Below are positions 8,341 to 8,761 of a stretch of 8,761 nucleotides of DNA, piece by piece. The translations under genes were made by a program, and so were the position numbers. The stretch is from Gammaproteobacteria bacterium. GTDB lineage: Bacteria; Pseudomonadota; Gammaproteobacteria; Pseudomonadales; Pseudohongiellaceae. The DNA is taken from the NCBI GenBank assembly GCA_002719575.1, contig PBHS01000015.1, positions 1 to 8,761 of the forward strand, read 5' to 3'. Position 1 is the stretch's first letter. Each line of letters starts with the position of its first letter. The notes below the pieces were generated by a model. It was not told the origin of the DNA. It was given only the letters and a program-made list of their open reading frames with translations, and ran no database searches.

Positions 8341-8355
8341 GGATCACCTCCTTTC
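8341..8355. other. 15-nt match to the 16S rRNA 3' tail (extended Shine-Dalgarno on minus)
   Basis: The plus strand reads GGATCACCTCCTTTC, the conserved 3' end of bacterial 16S rRNA with its anti-Shine-Dalgarno. The minus strand therefore reads GAAAGGAGGTGATCC, complementary to the whole 16S tail. The match does not continue into helix 45: the preceding bases are ACTAATG, not the usual GCGGTT, although TAACCG occurs upstream at 8306-8311. No ATG, GTG or TTG follows at normal spacing on the minus strand; an ATT lies seven bases after AGGAGG. It may be a ribosome-binding site, a 16S fragment or an RNA element. Confidence 0.55.
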
Positions 8356-8374
8356 GATTCCAGGGTAGCAAAGG

Positions 8375-8410
8375 GTGTTAGTAAGTTCCCCCTGTTAGAA
8401 CTGCTAACAC
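8375..8410. other. 36-nt imperfect hairpin
   Basis: Arms GTGTTAG (8375-8381) and CTAACAC (8404-8410) pair perfectly. Inside them AGTTC (8384-8388) pairs with GAACT (8398-8402), leaving a small internal loop and a nine-base apical loop. There are twelve base pairs in all, so the fold is plausible on either strand. It sits between the minus-strand promoter candidate and the extended Shine-Dalgarno, so it could be the 5' hairpin of a minus-strand RNA. Confidence 0.5.
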
Positions 8411-8421
8411 TCGACAAACAA

Positions 8422-8450
8422 TTTATATAACACTGATGTGGGTGAGTAAA
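8422..8450 (-). promoter_or_regulatory. Candidate sigma70 promoter reading toward lhr
   Basis: On the minus strand TTTACT (8445-8450; four of six) is followed after exactly 17 bases by TATAAA (8422-8427; five of six). Transcription would begin near 8415, immediately before the 36-nt hairpin, and continue through the GAAAGGAGGTGATCC element toward the 3' end of lhr. Confidence 0.35.
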
Positions 8451-8681
8451 GCGGCTTATCGATAGAAAGCGACAAAGCAGGCAATTGCGAGATGGCGTGG
8501 TGCTCAGAAGTTGCTTAATCACTAACAAAGTATAAGAACCCACGAACTCTTCGGGAGGAGCGCGCCCTATGAAGTTGTCTCAGTTCTCGTTTGGCACTCC
8601 ACATTGGAGACTGGGCTGGCCGAGCTATCAGAGCGTTAAAATGACACAAAGAACCTGAGCGATAAGAACAGTACGAGCGCT

Positions 8682-8705
8682 GCTAAGCCTACATATAGAC
8701 TAAAT
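8682..8705 (+). repeat. Imperfect direct repeat, copy 2
   Basis: GCTAAGC (8682-8688), a seven-base spacer and TAGACTAAAT (8696-8705) repeat the blocks found about 400 bases earlier. No flanking insertion-sequence ends or integrase gene were seen. Confidence 0.3.
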
Positions 8706-8715
8706 CGCAAAGGTC

Positions 8716-8731
8716 CGGAGCGGAAGCTCTG
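8716..8731. other. Small GNRA-type hairpin
   Basis: CGGAGC (8716-8721) and GCTCTG (8726-8731) pair over six positions, one a G-T wobble, around a GGAA loop. The GNRA tetraloop fold applies to a plus-strand RNA. It is short and may be chance. Confidence 0.25.
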
Positions 8732-8761
8732 CCAAACTGTACTGATCCCACCCGCTTCCCT

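Larger units (their letters stand above)
8151..8761. other. 611-bp region with no convincing protein gene
   Basis: Stop codons are dense in most frames and no reading frame resembles a known protein. The base composition looks somewhat more AT-rich than that of lhr, and TAG/CTA words are frequent. The stretch holds the hairpins, the 16S-tail-like 15-mer, the minus-strand promoter candidate and the direct repeat listed separately. Together these suggest noncoding or regulatory DNA, possibly a small RNA locus. No tRNA was found: a T-loop-like TTCGATTCC at 8353-8361 has no matching stem. Any gene to the right begins beyond the window. Confidence 0.6.

Noticed and set aside
8341..8362. tRNA T-loop or complete 16S gene end
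   Set aside because: The T-loop-like TTCGATTCC has no pairing stem, and the 16S-like sequence stops after 15 bases with no helix 45.
8375..8410. Integron attC site
   Set aside because: The arms do not fit the RYYYAAC and GTTRRRY core sites, and no integrase or gene cassette is present.
8295..8543. 82-codon minus-strand frame with GTG start
   Set aside because: No similarity to any family I know, erratic composition, no ribosome-binding site at the GTG, and it runs through the hairpin and the 16S-tail element.

Overview
The window looks like chromosomal DNA of a free-living, probably marine or environmental gammaproteobacterium. The clues are a short one-span signal peptidase I, an outer-membrane CBM9/DUF5916 protein, a full-length bacterial Lhr helicase, and a LexA-type operator of the CTGT-N8-ACAG class. 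The taxonomic call is inference from gene types; no rRNA gene or complete marker set is present.

Layout. Positions 142-2388 (minus) encode a secreted CBM9-like/DUF5916 beta-barrel protein. After a 430-bp gap, 2819-3529 (minus) encode signal peptidase I (lepB-like). A short divergent promoter region separates it from a 1499-residue Lhr-type helicase on the plus strand (3651-8150). The last 611 bp (8151-8761) contain no convincing protein gene. They do hold several hairpins, a 15-nt match to the 3' tail of 16S rRNA (on the minus strand an extended Shine-Dalgarno), a plausible minus-strand promoter, and an imperfect direct repeat.

How the parts fit. The most informative regulatory signal is a near-perfect LexA box at 3605-3624, between lepB and lhr and just upstream of the lhr ATG. 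It suggests that this Lhr, a DNA-repair helicase, is SOS-controlled, and that the divergent signal peptidase may respond to the same operator. The signal peptidase could process the signal peptide of the neighbouring barrel protein, but that is a general housekeeping link and not a pathway. The 3' flank of lhr may express a small convergent RNA. All three large genes appear intact; I see no frameshift, insertion sequence, CRISPR array, tRNA or complete rRNA gene.
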